Shown here: in pieces, positions 1 through 5,709 of the stretch
Numbering within the stretch: position 1 is the stretch's first letter
Layout of the letters: each line of letters starts with the position of its first letter
Source: Actinobacteria bacterium UBA3012
GTDB taxonomy: Bacteria; Actinomycetota; Actinomycetes; Nanopelagicales; Nanopelagicaceae
Assembly (NCBI GenBank): GCA_002346305.1
Contig: DDZI01000093.1
Coordinates: 7,992 to 13,700 of the forward strand
Direction: 5' to 3'
Length of the DNA: 5,709 nucleotides
Position numbers and translations under genes: made by a program
Notes under the pieces: model-generated
The model's database searches: none
What the model was told of the DNA's origin: nothing
The model's input: the letters and a program-made list of their open reading frames with translations, nothing else

Positions 1-501
1 AGTATGCCATCTGCAGTATTTGCGGTTGAAAACCATGATGGATTCCATCGCGAGCAGAAATACTTGGCTAGATGGGATCTAGGAATTGACGATGCGGGCA
101 GTGCTCAAATCGAAGAACATTTTGACCAACCGGCTATGAAATTTTTAGTTAGAAGCCTCAACCATGAATTAACTTCAGATGAGATGTTAGAAATAGCGCA
201 AAAAGAGTTAAAAGGAATCGCGACCGCCACACATTCCAATTCAAGTGAATCGCTTTTGGAAATTTCAGCAATCGGTGTGAGCAAAGGTGAGACTCTTGCT
301 AAGTTGGCACAACGATTAAATGTATCTGCTGCAGATGTAATCACTTTTGGTGATAATCCAAATGATATTTCCATGCTTGAGTGGAGTGGACGTTCTTACG
401 CGATGGCTACCGCCCATCCAGCTGCTCAAGCTGCAGCGAAATCAATAGCGCCAGAGTGCAATGATGATGGAGTTGCCCAGGTTTTAGAGGAGTTAATTTA
501 G
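1..501 (+). CDS. Cof-type HAD-superfamily phosphatase, C-terminal part (5' end outside window)
   Basis: This is the C-terminal part of a HAD-superfamily hydrolase of the Cof/class IIB type, cytoplasmic enzymes that usually dephosphorylate sugar phosphates or similar small metabolites. Numbered from the Met at nt 4, about 165 residues are visible. Residues 1-85 look like the end of the cap domain (KFLVRS around 46-51). The sequence then returns to the Rossmann core with the motif III lysine in VSKGETL (K94) and the motif IV acidic loop GDNPND (116-121), which binds Mg2+. Family members are usually 260-290 residues, so the N-terminal DxD nucleophile motif must lie upstream. The frame is open to base 1, so the ATG at nt 4 is probably internal. 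The stop is TAG at 499-501. The substrate cannot be read from this fragment. Family assignment is firm; specific function is unknown. Confidence 0.88.
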   Translation, partial: SMPSAVFAVENHDGFHREQKYLARWDLGIDDAGSAQIEEHFDQPAMKFLVRSLNHELTSDEMLEIAQKELKGIATATHSNSSESLLEISAIGVSKGETLAKLAQRLNVSAADVITFGDNPNDISMLEWSGRSYAMATAHPAAQAAAKSIAPECNDDGVAQVLEELI

Positions 502-506
502 AAAAG

Positions 507-1062
507 ATGGAAAACAACAGAAAGTACCTACGCGGGCAAGCGGCTTGGGGTGGAGCACTTGCCGCATATCCAGTTTTTGCTATTCCTTATCTACTTTGAC
601 TTGATGCTTCGATTACATTAATTAGCGTTTATGGTATTTAGAGCTGTAGTTGGAATTTCAATTTGGCAGAAAGTGCAAAAAAGATTTGGCAGCTATCGAA
701 TTCTTTGCATAACAATTCCGTTAGCACCTTTGTACTTTGTCTTTATGACTGCTTTCCCCGACAAGTACATGATTCTTTTAGCAGTTTTTTATACTGGGAT
801 TATGAATGCCGGATCTGATTTAGGAATTCAGCTCGGGCTTTATAGGTTGGGTTCTGATAAAAGCCGTGACGTGCTGATTAATCTTTACGTCGGGATCTCC
901 GCGGGTATTGGTTTTGTTGCTGCATTTTTCATTCCAATTTTAACGACTCATTTTGCACTCACCTCTATATTCATCGCTTCATATGTGCTTAGATTCGGAT
1001 TGTCCTTTTTGTTCTACATTCCAAAGATAAGTAGACGATTAGGTGATCCGCCAAAGGTCTAG
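507..1062 (+). pseudogene. Decayed MFS transporter, C-terminal half only (in-frame stop plus frameshift)
   Basis: This is the remnant of a major facilitator superfamily permease. Reading from the ATG at 507 gives a hydrophobic segment like MFS helix 7 (GGALAAYPVFAIPYLL), then TGA at 597-599. Past that stop the same frame still reads transporter-like sequence (DASITLISVYGI) to TAG at 639-641. The protein then continues one frame over, from about 637, as FRAVVGISIWQKVQKRFG, matching helix 8 and the following basic loop. Four more hydrophobic segments follow (helices 9-12) up to the stop at 1060-1062. Intact MFS proteins have about 400 residues and 12 helices. Here about 185 codons cover only helices 7-12, and the preceding DNA is the phosphatase gene, so the first half is gone. 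The open frame from the ATG at 631 is therefore not a whole gene. It sits 15 bp ahead of the dehydrogenase, suggesting it once imported that pathway's substrate. Sequencing error could explain one lesion but hardly all three. Confidence 0.8.
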
Positions 1063-1077
1063 AAGGAAGTGGTTTGA

Positions 1078-1854
1078 ATGAGTGAAAATAAAGCTTTATC
1101 CGATCGTGTGGTCATAGTCACTGGCGGAGGACGCGGTATCGGAAGTGGAATATCCGAGGTACTTGCAGGAGCTGGCGCACATGTTGCAATTATCTATCCC
1201 GTAGCAAGCGAAGAAGTTCATGCGAAAAACATGATCCAAAAAATTGAAAAATCTGGTGGTAAAGCAACCAGTTATCTGTGCGATATCGGATACCAAGATC
1301 AAATTGAAAGTACAGTTTCCAAAATTCATAAAGATTTAGGTCGAATTGATGGTTTAGTTAACAACGCGGGAATTTGTAATTTTTCTTCATTCTTTGAGAT
1401 CACTCCAGAAAATTGGCGCAGACATCTGGATGTAAACCTTTCCGGACCTTTTTTCTTATCTCAGGCTGTAGCGCGATTTATGAAAGAAAAAGGAAAAGGT
1501 GCAATAGTAAATATCAGCACCGTTTCAGCTTTTCGTGGTGGAAATAAACAGGTTCATTACATTTCTAGCAAAGGTGGATTAAACGGATTAACTACATCAA
1601 TGGCGCATGAAGTTAAGGGATTGGGAATTAGAGTAAATGCAATTCTGTGTGGCGGAGTTGCAACCGATATCAACATAAATCAAAGAGCCGAACAAGAAGC
1701 TCGCGATGGAAAACCTTATGTCGATCCACCGGGCGTTCGAGGCAGAGGCATTCCAACAGATTTAGGTAATGCAGCCCTATTTTTACTATCTGATGCAAGT
1801 GAATGGGTCACTGGCTCATTAGTTGCAGTAGATGGTGGAGCTTTAATCAGTTAA
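1078..1854 (+). CDS. Short-chain dehydrogenase/reductase, L-rhamnose 1-dehydrogenase-like
   Basis: A 258-residue classical SDR oxidoreductase, soluble and NAD(P)-dependent. The cofactor glycine motif is TGGGRGIG (15-22), followed by NNAG (95-98), the structural Asn (N120), Y161-x3-K165 as the catalytic Tyr/Lys, and the C-terminal VTGSLVAVDGG. Length is normal for the family. The start is ATG 1078, with AAGGAAG (1063-1069) about 8 bases upstream. Two consensus positions differ: the residue aligned with the catalytic Ser (13 before Tyr) is T148, although S147 is adjacent, and the usual PG after the Rossmann core is C191-G192. NNAGIC-x-F-x-SF (95-105), SA-x2-GG (150-155) and ATDIN recall bacterial L-rhamnose 1-dehydrogenases (from memory). 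With the rhamnonate dehydratase-like gene 47 bp downstream, oxidation of a deoxy or aldose sugar to its lactone is the best inference. A 2-keto-3-deoxy acid dehydrogenase is the main alternative. SDR identity is certain; the substrate is not. Confidence 0.93.
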   Translation: MSENKALSDRVVIVTGGGRGIGSGISEVLAGAGAHVAIIYPVASEEVHAKNMIQKIEKSGGKATSYLCDIGYQDQIESTVSKIHKDLGRIDGLVNNAGICNFSSFFEITPENWRRHLDVNLSGPFFLSQAVARFMKEKGKGAIVNISTVSAFRGGNKQVHYISSKGGLNGLTTSMAHEVKGLGIRVNAILCGGVATDININQRAEQEARDGKPYVDPPGVRGRGIPTDLGNAALFLLSDASEWVTGSLVAVDGGALIS

Positions 1855-1889
1855 AAGAGAAAGCAAGAGACACCAAAGAGATCAAACAA

Positions 1890-1904
1890 GAGGGAGTAGT
1901 TATG
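1890..1904 (+). promoter_or_regulatory. Ribosome binding site fixing the dehydratase start
   Basis: GAGGGAG (1890-1896 region) lies 5 bases before ATG 1902 and is the best Shine-Dalgarno match in the 47-base gap after the dehydrogenase stop. It decides against the longer in-frame reading that begins inside the dehydrogenase gene. The gap is A- and purine-rich with no hairpin, consistent with read-through from the upstream gene. Confidence 0.75.
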
Positions 1905-3086
1905 AAAATCGCAGAAGTTAAAGTCTTTTTGACCGGACCTAGTAAATCTAACCCAGATAAAGATGCGAAAAATAAAGGTGCTTGGCTTTCTGAAACTGAG
2001 ATCGCAAATCCAATGTCAGTCCATGCCGAATACCGACCAACTCGTTCTCTTTGGATTGGAATGGGTGGACGCACCATCGTTCAAGTTATTGCTGAAGATG
2101 GAACTTATGGACTTGGTGAGAGTGCAGGCGGACGAGCATCGGCTGAAATTATTGCTGGTCATTTAAAGAAATTTTTAATTGGAAAAAATCCATTTGAAGT
2201 AGAACGACTTTGGGACATTATGTTTCGCGCTTCACTGCCTTACGGTCGTAAAGGTGCGCCAATCATGGCGATCTCTGCAGTTGATTACGCGTTGTGGGAT
2301 TTGATTTCAAAAAAGCGTCAAGAGCCGCTTTATCAATCACTTGGTGGTTTAGCTAAAGACACGGTTCAAGCGTATTTAACTGGAAATGATATTGAGCGAA
2401 CCAAAGGTCTTGGATTTATGGGACATAAATTAGCGATGCCTTGCGGTCCAGCTTCAGGCCGCGAAGGAATGAATCGAAATGTGGCACTTGTAAAACAAAC
2501 TCGAGAAAGCATTGGTTGGGATGTTGAGTTAATGCTTGATTGCTACATGGCATGGGATGTTGAGTACACGGTACGAATGGCACAATTAATTGAGCCTTAC
2601 CGGGTTAAGTGGATTGAAGAAGTACTTCCACCAGATGATTACAAAGGTTATGGAATTTTGAATCAGAAAATTTCTTCAACCGCGATTGCAACTGGTGAAC
2701 ATGAGTACACCCGTTACGGATTCCAACAATTACTCGATGCTCGCGGTGCAGAAATCTTGCAACCAGATATTCAATGGTGTGGTGGATTAACTGAAACCAA
2801 AAAGATTTGCGCGATGGCTTCTGCTCAAGCGATTCCAGTAATTCCACATGGTGGCGGCTTGCGCCATTGGGACCTTCATTTGATTTTTGCTGAAGTTGGC
2901 ATCCCTTATGCGGAGTACTTCATCTTCGGCGAAAACAATAAGCCGAACCCCGATCCAATCTTCGCCGGAACCCATGCTCCAATTGATGGTTGGTTCACAC
3001 CTCCCCCAGGAATTGGCGCTGGTGTTGACTTCACGGAAAATGCTCATGATTACCTCTATGAGATAACTGGAGATTTACCAAAGTAA
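1902..3086 (+). CDS. Enolase-superfamily acid-sugar dehydratase, L-rhamnonate dehydratase-like (RhmD family)
   Basis: A 394-residue cytoplasmic Mg2+-dependent member of the mandelate racemase/muconate lactonizing family. Such dehydratases convert an aldonic acid to its 2-keto-3-deoxy acid; RhmD acts on L-rhamnonate. The N-terminal capping domain is about 1-135 and the barrel about 140-380. Metal ligands are D213 (MLDC), E239 (WIEE) and E266 (GEH). The general base is H316 (VIPHG), paired with D289 (QPD); H267 and E338 (YAEY) match further RhmD active-site positions. WIEEVLPPDDYKGY (237-250) and QPDIQWCGGLTE are especially RhmD-like, and the length is close to the roughly 400 of E. coli RhmD. 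ATG 1902 is chosen because AGGGAG (1891-1896) lies 5 bases upstream; the open frame reaching back to 1803 overlaps the dehydrogenase and lacks family similarity. A histidine equivalent to RhmD His33 is not seen, as there is none in residues 1-40, so a related acid sugar is possible. It is probably co-transcribed with the dehydrogenase. Confidence 0.93.
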   Translation: MKIAEVKVFLTGPSKSNPDKDAKNKGAWLSETEIANPMSVHAEYRPTRSLWIGMGGRTIVQVIAEDGTYGLGESAGGRASAEIIAGHLKKFLIGKNPFEVERLWDIMFRASLPYGRKGAPIMAISAVDYALWDLISKKRQEPLYQSLGGLAKDTVQAYLTGNDIERTKGLGFMGHKLAMPCGPASGREGMNRNVALVKQTRESIGWDVELMLDCYMAWDVEYTVRMAQLIEPYRVKWIEEVLPPDDYKGYGILNQKISSTAIATGEHEYTRYGFQQLLDARGAEILQPDIQWCGGLTETKKICAMASAQAIPVIPHGGGLRHWDLHLIFAEVGIPYAEYFIFGENNKPNPDPIFAGTHAPIDGWFTPPPGIGAGVDFTENAHDYLYEITGDLPK

Positions 3087-3093
3087 GGTCGAG

Positions 3094-3122
3094 TTCTAGG
3101 TATGCGAACTTTCCGGTAGATT
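3094..3122 (+). promoter_or_regulatory. Candidate tRNA-Ser promoter
   Basis: TAGATT (3117-3122) fits a -10 hexamer of the TAnnnT form and ends 7 bases before the first base of the mature tRNA. At a 17-base spacing the -35 position holds TTCTAG (3094-3099), a poor match to TTGACA. The distance fits a tRNA transcribed with almost no leader. The 43-base gap after the dehydratase stop shows no clear terminator hairpin, so read-through from upstream is also possible. Confidence 0.3.
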
Positions 3123-3129
3123 TCCCCTT

Positions 3130-3215
3130 GGAGGGCTCGCATAGCGGCCGAGTGCACCGGTCTTGAAAACCGGCAAACGAAAGTTTCGTGGGTTCAAATC
3201 CCACGCCCTCCGCCA
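3130..3215 (+). tRNA. tRNA-Ser (anticodon UGA), CCA encoded
   Basis: A complete class II tRNA of 86 bases including CCA. The acceptor stem GGAGGGC (3130-3136) pairs fully with GCCCTCC (3205-3211), followed by discriminator G3212 and CCA at 3213-3215. The D stem is GCA/TGC (3139-3141 with 3153-3155). The anticodon stem CCGGT/ACCGG (3157-3161 with 3169-3173) closes the loop CTTGAAA, with anticodon TGA at 3164-3166 for UCA and other UCN codons. The long variable arm AAAC-GAAA-GTTT (3175-3186) is diagnostic of serine here. The T arm GTGGG-TTCAAAT-CCCAC spans 3188-3204. A run of five T follows the CCA directly. No second copy of the tRNA 3' end is seen in the window. Confidence 0.98.
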
Positions 3216-3229
3216 TTTTTACGCTCAAC

Positions 3230-3253
3230 TGTGGGAAAACTCATACATATATA
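3230..3253 (+). promoter_or_regulatory. Candidate sdh promoter with CRP/GlxR-like site
   Basis: TGTGG-GAAAAC-TCATA (3230-3245) matches the CRP/GlxR consensus TGTGA-N6-TCACA at 8 of 10 fixed positions. It is followed at once by an AT-rich stretch, catatatatagg, containing a possible -10 hexamer TATATA (3248-3253). The -35 position 17 bases upstream (TCAACT, 3225-3230) is weak. In corynebacteria, GlxR is known to control the sdh operon, which makes the match plausible, but a single degenerate match of this size can arise by chance. Confidence 0.3.
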
Positions 3254-3254
3254 T

Positions 3255-3269
3255 AGGCCAATTTGGCCT
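3255..3269. repeat. Perfect palindrome AGGCCAA-T-TTGGCCT in the sdh leader
   Basis: Seven-base arms surround a single central T, giving a 15-base near-perfect dyad. It lies just downstream of the candidate -10 element and about 80 bases before the anchor gene's start. As DNA it is shaped like an operator. As RNA it could fold as a five-pair stem AGGCC/GGCCT with a five-base loop. The downstream sequence is not a T run, so it is unlikely to be a terminator. Confidence 0.5.
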
Positions 3270-3314
3270 TCTGGTATGGCGCTTCTGTGAAGCCTTAGCG
3301 GAAAATAGTTCCAT

Positions 3315-3329
3315 CAACTTTATAAGTTG
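3315..3329. repeat. Inverted repeat CAACTT-TAT-AAGTTG just ahead of the sdhC ribosome binding site
   Basis: Six-base perfect arms with a three-base centre end six bases before the AGGTGG Shine-Dalgarno element. In RNA this would be a small, weak A/U-rich hairpin close to the ribosome entry site; in DNA it could be a second operator-like dyad. Its role is not known, and short AT-rich dyads occur by chance. Confidence 0.35.
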
Positions 3330-3335
3330 GCAGTT

Positions 3336-3349
3336 AGGTGGAATTTATG
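3336..3349 (+). promoter_or_regulatory. Ribosome binding site selecting ATG 3347 for sdhC
   Basis: AGGTGG (3336-3341) sits five bases before ATG 3347. The in-frame GTG at 3338 would lie inside this element and has no Shine-Dalgarno match of its own upstream, so the shorter protein beginning MAGVRAEG is preferred. Confidence 0.75.
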
Positions 3350-4147
3350 GCTGGGGTAAGAGCTGAAGGTCGGGCAAGTATTGAAGAACGCACCCTTCGA
3401 GTTGATCGTTGGTGGTTGCAACCTGCAATAACTGTTTTTGTTCTTGTCTCATTCATTATTTATGCAACATTTCGCGCATTTGAAAATGGATATTACTTTG
3501 TTGAGTCTTCACATTTAATTTCTCCATTTTATTCTCCATGCTTGTCTGCCTCATGTGAACCTGGCGCGCAATTATTTGGAGTCGTGGCACCTCAAAGTAT
3601 TTTGGGATTTGGATTATCACCAGCGTTGTTAATTTTGATATTCCCACTCGGATTTAGATTAACTTGCTACTACTATCGAAAATCTTATTACCGCTCATTT
3701 TGGATGTCACCACCAGCATGTGCAGTTGCAGAACCACATAAGAAGTACACAGGCGAAACTCGGGCACCCTTAATTTTGCAAAACGGTCACCGTTGGTTCT
3801 TCTTGGCCGGTTTAGTATTTAACATAATTCTTACTTATGATGCATTAATTTCTTTCCGACATGAAGATGGATCGTTTGGTATGAGCGTTGGAACATTAGT
3901 TTTGTTAACAAATGCAACTTTGCTTTGGCTGTATTCACTGTCTTGCCATACCTGCCGACATATAATGGGTGGAAGACTCCGCCACTTTTCGAAACATCCA
4001 GTCCGATACAAAGGATGGACAATAGTTTCTAAGTTGAATCACTACCATCCGGTCTTTGCATGGATTTCGCTTTTCGGTGTGGCACTTACAGATGTATATG
4101 TACGTTTTGTTGCAACTGGTGCAATTACTAACTACTACTTCTTTTAG
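3347..4147 (+). CDS. sdhC: Succinate dehydrogenase membrane anchor subunit, actinobacterial Sdh1 type
   Basis: A 266-residue integral membrane protein that anchors succinate dehydrogenase to the inner face of the cytoplasmic membrane and passes electrons to quinone. Five hydrophobic helices are visible at about 26-44, 88-107, 149-170, 180-199 and 235-258. It closely recalls mycobacterial Rv0249c (about 273 residues): SPFYSPC (59-65), FRLTCYYYRK (103-112), CAVAEPH-KYTGET (125-138) and LSCHTCRHIMGGRLRHFSKH (198-217). It is unlike the usual b558 or paired SdhC/SdhD anchors. The mycobacterial Sdh1 structure is reported to hold a Rieske-type [2Fe-2S] cluster in the membrane part. C65, C70, C107, C125, C200, C203 and several His (H131, H148, H201, H205) are the candidate ligands here; the exact set cannot be assigned from sequence alone. 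The flavoprotein gene follows after nine bases, so the two are one operon. The leader carries two dyads and a CRP-like site. Confidence 0.9.
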   Translation: MAGVRAEGRASIEERTLRVDRWWLQPAITVFVLVSFIIYATFRAFENGYYFVESSHLISPFYSPCLSASCEPGAQLFGVVAPQSILGFGLSPALLILIFPLGFRLTCYYYRKSYYRSFWMSPPACAVAEPHKKYTGETRAPLILQNGHRWFFLAGLVFNIILTYDALISFRHEDGSFGMSVGTLVLLTNATLLWLYSLSCHTCRHIMGGRLRHFSKHPVRYKGWTIVSKLNHYHPVFAWISLFGVALTDVYVRFVATGAITNYYFF

Positions 4148-4156
4148 AGAGTTGAG

Positions 4157-5709
4157 ATGACTAATACTGATATCGAACGCTACTCATACGATGTAGTTGT
4201 AATAGGTGCGGGTGGTGCAGGGTTACGTGCTGCAGTAGAAGCACGTGAAGCGGGCTTCCGTGTTGCGATTATTTGCAAATCACTTTTTGGTAAGGCTCAT
4301 ACCGTTATGGCAGAAGGTGGAATTGCTGCCGCGATGGGAAATGTTAATAGCAGCGATAATTGGCAAGTCCATTTCCGCGACACAATGCGTGGTGGAAAAT
4401 TCCTAAACAACTGGCGCATGGCGCAATTACATGCTCAAGAAGCACCCGAACGTGTTTGGGAACTAGAAATGTGGGGTGCACTTTTTGACCGCACAAAAGA
4501 AGGAAAGATTTCGCAAAGAAACTTTGGTGGACACGAGTACCCACGCCTTGCACACGTTGGAGATCGCACCGGTCTTGAGTTAATTCGCACCATGCAACAA
4601 CACATAGTCGCGTTGCAACAAAAAGATGCGAAAGAGTATGGCGATGCCGAAGTTAACTTAAAAGTTTTTGCTGAAGTCACAATTACTGATGTTCTTATCG
4701 AAAATGGCACGGCAACTGGTGTTTATGGATATCGTCGTGAAACCGGTAGCGAAATACTTTTTGAAGCACCTGCAGTTATTTTGGCAACAGGTGGAATTGG
4801 AAAATCATTTAAAGTTACTAGTAACTCTTGGGAAGGCACTGGAGATGGTCATGCACTCGCACTGCGTGCCGGCGGAAAATTAGTTGACATGGAGTTTGTC
4901 CAATTCCATCCGACTGGAATGGTCTGGCCACCTTCTGTTCGTGGAATTTTAGTAACTGAATCTGTTCGCGGTGATGGTGGAATTTTGACCAACTCCGAAG
5001 GCAAACGATTTATGTTTGATTACATCCCTGAGATATTTAAAGATAAGTATGCAGATACTATTGAAGAAGCAGATCGTTGGTACAAAGACCAAGAAAATAA
5101 TCGTCGCCCACCTGAGTTGTTGCCTCGTGACGAAGTTGCAAGAGCAATCAACTCTGAAGTTAAAGCCGGTCGCGGTTCACCACAAGGTGGCGTCTATCTA
5201 GATGTTTCTTCTCGTCTCCCAGCCGAAGAAATTCAACGCAGATTGCCAAGTATGTGGCACCAGTTTAAAGAGTTAGCTGATGTGGACATCACTAAAGTTC
5301 CTATGGAAGTTGGTCCAACCTGTCACTACGTAATGGGTGGCGTACAAGTAGAGCCTGATACTGCGGCAGCCGTTGGTGTACCTGGTTTATTTGCAGCAGG
5401 AGAAGTTGCTGGCGGAATGCATGGATCAAATCGTCTTGGTGGAAACTCACTTTCAGATTTATTAGTTTTCGGTCGTCGCGCTGGAATTGGCGCAGTTGCA
5501 TACTTAAATGATGGAAGTGCAAAACCAAAACTTTCTGAAGCAACTGTTGCTAAAGCACATGCACGATTAAATGCTCCGTTCGAGCGCACCGGCGGCGAAA
5601 ATCCATACACAATTCATCAAGAGTTGCAGCAAACTACAAATGATTTAGTTGGAATTATCCGGATCAAAAGTGAGTTAGAAGCCGCCCTTGTTAAGTTACA
5701 AGAATTTCG
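4157..5709 (+). CDS. sdhA: Succinate dehydrogenase flavoprotein subunit, Sdh1 type (3' end outside window)
   Basis: The catalytic subunit of succinate dehydrogenase, which oxidises succinate to fumarate and passes electrons through FAD to the iron-sulfur subunit. The frame from ATG 4157 stays open to the last base: 517 codons of a protein usually near 640. The FAD dinucleotide motif GAGGAG is at 17-22. H48 in GKAHTVMAEGG is the expected covalent FAD attachment site. ATGGIGKSF is near 212. Substrate and catalytic residues include HPTG (H251), R271 in ESVRGDGG, H390 in CHYVMGG and R426 in GSNRLGGNSL. The whole stretch aligns by eye, from memory, with mycobacterial Rv0248c, including the distinctive WRMAQLHAQEAPERVWELE region. 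It begins nine bases after the anchor gene, with a weak AGAGAG ribosome binding site. The order anchor-flavoprotein predicts an iron-sulfur gene next. A fumarate reductase role is possible in principle, but the family relation favours the aerobic dehydrogenase. Confidence 0.96.
   Translation, partial: MTNTDIERYSYDVVVIGAGGAGLRAAVEAREAGFRVAIICKSLFGKAHTVMAEGGIAAAMGNVNSSDNWQVHFRDTMRGGKFLNNWRMAQLHAQEAPERVWELEMWGALFDRTKEGKISQRNFGGHEYPRLAHVGDRTGLELIRTMQQHIVALQQKDAKEYGDAEVNLKVFAEVTITDVLIENGTATGVYGYRRETGSEILFEAPAVILATGGIGKSFKVTSNSWEGTGDGHALALRAGGKLVDMEFVQFHPTGMVWPPSVRGILVTESVRGDGGILTNSEGKRFMFDYIPEIFKDKYADTIEEADRWYKDQENNRRPPELLPRDEVARAINSEVKAGRGSPQGGVYLDVSSRLPAEEIQRRLPSMWHQFKELADVDITKVPMEVGPTCHYVMGGVQVEPDTAAAVGVPGLFAAGEVAGGMHGSNRLGGNSLSDLLVFGRRAGIGAVAYLNDGSAKPKLSEATVAKAHARLNAPFERTGGENPYTIHQELQQTTNDLVGIIRIKSELEAALVKLQEF

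Noticed and set aside
631..1062. A standalone 143-residue membrane protein gene starting at ATG 631
   Set aside because: Its start falls inside MFS helix 8, there is no ribosome binding site, and matching transporter sequence continues upstream in another frame.
1803..1901. An N-terminal extension of the dehydratase starting inside the dehydrogenase gene
   Set aside because: It would overlap the upstream gene by 52 bases, has no family similarity, and a good ribosome binding site precedes ATG 1902.
3130..3215. A phage or island attachment site at the tRNA 3' end
   Set aside because: No repeat of the tRNA end and no integrase are present in the window.
3216..3220. An intrinsic terminator after the tRNA
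   Set aside because: There are five T residues, but no dedicated hairpin other than the tRNA itself, so it cannot be supported as a separate terminator.
3031..3228. A 65-codon minus-strand frame containing GVGFEPT
   Set aside because: It is the antisense of the tRNA-Ser T arm and acceptor stem, a well-known source of false protein calls.
3338..3346. A GTG start three codons earlier for the anchor subunit
   Set aside because: The GTG lies within the AGGTGG element that serves ATG 3347 and lacks its own ribosome binding site.
4435..4710. A 91-codon minus-strand frame rich in Ser and Cys
   Set aside because: It lies wholly opposite conserved sdhA sequence and shows no family similarity or ribosome binding site.
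5301..5610. Two overlapping minus-strand frames of 80 and 94 codons opposite sdhA
   Set aside because: They are shadows of the strongly conserved flavoprotein reading frame and have no recognisable domain.
1..5709. CRISPR arrays, insertion sequences, toxin-antitoxin or defence genes
   Set aside because: No spaced repeats, terminal inverted repeats, transposase motifs or small paired genes were seen on either strand.

Overview
The window carries a low-GC (roughly 40% by eye), tightly packed bacterial segment with every gene on the + strand. The last two genes strongly resemble the mycobacterial Sdh1 succinate dehydrogenase (Rv0249c/Rv0248c type, compared from memory). Together with the low GC and short gaps, this suggests a streamlined actinobacterium, for example a freshwater acI/Nanopelagicales-like lineage. 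The phylum is fairly well supported; the lineage is inference.

Layout: (1) 1-501, the C-terminal part of a Cof-type HAD phosphatase whose start lies before the window. (2) 507-1062, a decayed major facilitator transporter that keeps only its C-terminal half and is broken by an in-frame TGA and a frameshift. (3) 1078-1854, a short-chain dehydrogenase resembling L-rhamnose 1-dehydrogenases. (4) 1902-3086, an enolase-superfamily acid-sugar dehydratase closely resembling L-rhamnonate dehydratase. (5) 3130-3215, a complete tRNA-Ser(UGA) with encoded CCA. (6) 3216-3346, a leader with a candidate promoter, a CRP/GlxR-like half-degenerate site and two inverted repeats. (7) 3347-4147, a five-helix Sdh1-type membrane anchor. 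(8) 4157 to the window end, the succinate dehydrogenase flavoprotein, cut off by the window edge.

Genes 2-4 look like the remains of a small sugar-acid catabolic operon: uptake (now broken), oxidation of the sugar by the dehydrogenase, and dehydration of the aldonic acid to a 2-keto-3-deoxy acid. This is the logic of the non-phosphorylative deoxysugar route. The lactonase and the aldolase or later dehydrogenase are not in the window. Genes 7-8 are the start of a separate sdhCA(B) operon feeding electrons from succinate into the quinone pool; the iron-sulfur subunit would be expected just downstream.

No mobile element, CRISPR array or clearly new system is visible. The points most worth a second look are the anchor's Cys/His set (possible membrane Rieske cluster ligands), the unusual active-site residues in the dehydrogenase and dehydratase, and the transporter pseudogene.
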